A stretch of 64,000 nucleotides of DNA from Modestobacter marinus (GTDB taxonomy: Bacteria > Actinomycetota > Actinomycetes > Mycobacteriales > Geodermatophilaceae), in assembly GCF_019799945.1 (NCBI RefSeq), contig NZ_JABGCH010000001.1:124001-188000 (forward strand), written 5' to 3'. This document shows, in pieces, positions 62,172-64,000 of the stretch (within the stretch, counting starts at the first letter, position 1; every line of letters begins with the position of its first letter). Made by a program: the position numbers and the translations under genes. A model generated the notes under the pieces. That model ran no database searches. It was not told the DNA's origin and saw only the letters and a program-made list of their open reading frames with translations.

Positions 62172-62639
62172 GTGCAACTGCTGACGATCGGTCAGGTGTC
62201 CGCGCGCTCGGGGGTGGCGCCCTCGGCGCTGCGCTACTACGAGCAGCAGGGGCTGGTCACGGCCACGCGCACCGGCGGCGGGGCGCGGAGGTTCCCCCGG
62301 AGCGTGCTCCGCCGGCTGGCGTTCGTGCGCGCCGCGCAGAACGTCGGGCTCTCGCTCACCGAGATCCGCGCCGCACTAAACACGCTGCCCGGCGAGCGAC
62401 CTCCCACGGCGGCGGACTGGGCCCGGCTGTCCCGCGGCTGGCGCGACCGGCTCGACGCACAGATCGCCGCACTCACCCAGCTGCGCGACGGGCTGGACTC
62501 CTGCATCGGCTGCGGGTGCCTGTCGCTGGACCGGTGCGCGCTGTCCAACCCGGGGGACGTGGCGAGCCGGGAGGGCGCCGGCGCCCGGTGGCTGTCGCCG
62601 CTGCTGCGCCGGGTCCCGCCCACGTCGAACGCGGGCTGA
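62172..62639 (+). CDS. soxR: Redox-sensing MerR-family regulator SoxR
   Basis: A 155-residue MerR-family protein. The N-terminal HTH (LTIGQVSARSGVAPSALRYYEQQGLV) is followed by a dimerisation helix and the SoxR [2Fe-2S] motif C111-x2-C114-x-C116-x5-C122 (SCIGCGCLSLDRC). It activates targets when the cluster is oxidised by redox-active compounds. The GTG at 62172 is the start. It is divergent from the SDR-queA pair with the box between. Confidence 0.92.
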   Translation: MQLLTIGQVSARSGVAPSALRYYEQQGLVTATRTGGGARRFPRSVLRRLAFVRAAQNVGLSLTEIRAALNTLPGERPPTAADWARLSRGWRDRLDAQIAALTQLRDGLDSCIGCGCLSLDRCALSNPGDVASREGAGARWLSPLLRRVPPTSNAG

Positions 62640-62645
62640 GCGGCC

Positions 62646-63872
62646 TCAGCCGCGCGGCAGCCGCGCGGCCATCGCCGCGCGCAGCTCGTCGAGGCCCTCG
62701 CCGGTCCGGGCCGAGACCGGCACGGCGCCGGGGTGGGCGCGGCGCAGCGCCGCCACGCACTCCGGCGGCGCCACGTCGACCTTGTTGAGCGCCAGCAGCT
62801 CGGGATGGTCCCGCGCGCCGATCTCGGTGAGCACCCCGCGCACCGTCTCCACCTGGGCCGCGGCGTCCGGCGCGGAGGCGTCGACGACGTGCACCACCAG
62901 GCCGGCGTCGACGACCTCCTCCAGCGTGGGCCGGAACGCGTCGACGAGCTCGTGCGGCAGGTGCCGGACCAGGCCCACGGTGTCGGTGACCGTCACCGTC
63001 CGGTCGTCGGGGAGCCGGGTGCGCCGCAGGGTCGGATCGACGGTCGCGAACAGCGCGTCCCCGACCGGGACGTCCGCACCGGTCAGCCGGTTGAGCAGCG
63101 CGGACTTGCCGGCGTTCGTGTACCCGGTCAGCGCGACCGAGGGCACCCGCGAGCGGCGGCGGCCGAAGCGGGTCCGCTGCCGGCGCCGGCCGATGTCGGC
63201 GACCTGCCGGCGCAGCAGGGCCATGCGGCGGCGCAGGTGCCGGAGCTGGCTCTCCAGGCGCTGCTCCCCGGAGGCTCGGGCACCGGTGCCCTGCCCGCGC
63301 AGCCGGGGCAGTTGGTAGGCGAGCTGGGCGAGCTCCACCTGCGCCTTGCCCTCACTGCTGCGGGCGTGCTGGGCGAAGATGTCCAGGATCAGCGCCACCC
63401 GGTCCACCACCCGGGCGCCGACCCGCTCCTCGAGGTTGCGCGTCTGCGCGGGGCTGAGCTCGCCGTCGGCGATGACCATCCCGGCGTCCCGGTCGCGCAC
63501 CAGGTCGGCCAGCCGGTCCACCTCGCCCGCGCCGAGGTACGTCGCCGGGTCGGGCTCGTCCCGGGGCTGGGTGATCCGGCCGACGACGGCCACCCCGTCG
63601 GTCTCGGCCAGCCGCTCCAGCTCGTCCAGGCCGCCGGACCCGCTCTCGTCGGCGTCCAGGCCGAGCAGGACGGCACGCGCCGGGTCCTCGCCGTCCTGCC
63701 GCGTCGCCGGGGCGCCGGTGTCCGGCAGGCCGGTGCCGCTCGAGCGGACGAGCCAGGATCCGGGCACCGCTGCCCCCTCTGCGCCAGTGACCGGGAGGGC
63801 GGCTGTGCTCGCCGCCGACGCCCGCGGGCGCCCGGTGGCACCAGGGTCGCCGCGCAGGGCGTCGGCTGCCAC
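62646..63872 (-). CDS. hflX: GTPase HflX
   Basis: A 408-residue ribosome-associated GTPase. The N-terminal HflX domain (about 65-190; ATYLGAGEVDRLADLV, ADGELSPAQTRNLEERV, DRVALILDIFAQHARSSEGKAQVELAQL) precedes a basic coiled coil and a G domain with GYTNAGKSALLN (G1), DTVGL (G3) and NKVD (G4). It rescues or splits stalled ribosomes under stress. The GTG at 63872 begins a variable N-terminal extension of about 60 residues; a start nearer the conserved domain is possible. It ends 7 bases from the soxR stop, convergent. Confidence 0.93.
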   Translation of the reverse strand: MAADALRGDPGATGRPRASAASTAALPVTGAEGAAVPGSWLVRSSGTGLPDTGAPATRQDGEDPARAVLLGLDADESGSGGLDELERLAETDGVAVVGRITQPRDEPDPATYLGAGEVDRLADLVRDRDAGMVIADGELSPAQTRNLEERVGARVVDRVALILDIFAQHARSSEGKAQVELAQLAYQLPRLRGQGTGARASGEQRLESQLRHLRRRMALLRRQVADIGRRRQRTRFGRRRSRVPSVALTGYTNAGKSALLNRLTGADVPVGDALFATVDPTLRRTRLPDDRTVTVTDTVGLVRHLPHELVDAFRPTLEEVVDAGLVVHVVDASAPDAAAQVETVRGVLTEIGARDHPELLALNKVDVAPPECVAALRRAHPGAVPVSARTGEGLDELRAAMAARLPRG

Positions 63873-63880
63873 CCGAGGGC

Positions 63881-64000
63881 TCAGGCCGAGGCGGAGCCCG
63901 GTGGCCGGCGGTGCTGGTCGGCGACCCGGGGGAAGGGGGAGGTGGAGAAGACCGCCTCCACCGGGACGCCGAAGAAGGTCGCGATCCGCAGCGCGAGGTG
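63881..64000 (-). CDS. XRE-family HTH regulator, C-terminal fragment
   Basis: Only the last 39 codons are inside the window; the gene continues beyond base 64000. The residues LALRIATFFGVPVEAVFSTSPFP are the final helix and ending of small Cro/C1-type regulators (YozG-like). The stop is TGA at 63883-63881. It precedes hflX on the same strand by 8 bases. Confidence 0.65.
   Translation of the reverse strand, partial: HLALRIATFFGVPVEAVFSTSPFPRVADQHRRPPGSASA

Overview
The window is about 64 kb of very GC-rich, gene-dense bacterial DNA (by eye above 70% G+C, GTG starts common, stop/start overlaps of the ATGA and GTGA type everywhere). Gene content and order are actinobacterial. Long stretches follow the order known from Mycobacterium tuberculosis Rv3667 to Rv3752: tadA, dnaX-ybaB-recR, leuA, lysC-asd, then ponA2, two ArsA-type ATPases, a DUF4177 protein, RidA, crp, nth, a TlpA-like thioredoxin, a CoA-type NUDIX protein, marP, an epoxide hydrolase, a holin-like protein and acs. 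The lineage is probably Geodermatophilaceae (Blastococcus, Modestobacter or Geodermatophilus) or a near relative; that is an inference from gene content and style, not from a search.

Layout. 1-7.8 kb: information processing (end of a HAD hydrolase, tadA, two tRNA-Ser genes, a Ser/Thr kinase, a drug/metabolite exporter with a possible leader peptide, SRP RNA, dnaX-ybaB-recR). 7.8-17.7 kb: a Rieske protein, a VOC protein, a TPM-domain protein and a five-part oligopeptide ABC importer packed into four genes. 17.7-21.2 kb: a coupled three-gene cluster (circularly permuted ATP-grasp, alpha-E protein, transglutaminase-like protease). 21.3-30.1 kb: an ABC-F ATPase, an orphan HTH regulator, and a complete six-gene Mrp sodium/proton antiporter operon with MrpB fused to MrpA. 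30.2-38 kb: a serine hydrolase, leuA with a leucine attenuator, an XRE regulator, a phospholipase D-like protein and lysC-asd. 38-43.9 kb: an S9 peptidase, two coupled CBS/CorC-type membrane proteins, tRNA-Pro, a metallophosphoesterase and YqeY. 44-59 kb: the ponA2-crp-marP-acs block. 59-64 kb: a FhuF-like protein, a pseudo-M48 membrane protein, a QueA-SDR pair next to divergent soxR, hflX and the end of an XRE regulator.

Regulation visible in the sequence. At least a dozen start codons lie 5-8 bases after a TANNNT-like -10 box, so leaderless transcription looks common. leuA is preceded by a 15-codon leaderless leader with three adjacent leucine codons and an 11-bp hairpin. A second short leader precedes the EamA exporter. 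A CRP-like palindrome lies in the crp promoter, and a SoxR box lies between soxR and the SDR-queA pair.

Repeats. Two families of intergenic hairpins recur at unlinked loci. Family 1 has a GTGCTCTG/CAGAGCAC core, a 5-base loop and four copies. Family 2 begins GGACCYCGTCC, has three clear and two diverged copies, and occurs in both orientations. Both sit just downstream of genes and probably act as terminators, but the sequence conservation exceeds what a terminator needs. No CRISPR array, insertion sequence, prophage or rRNA operon was seen.
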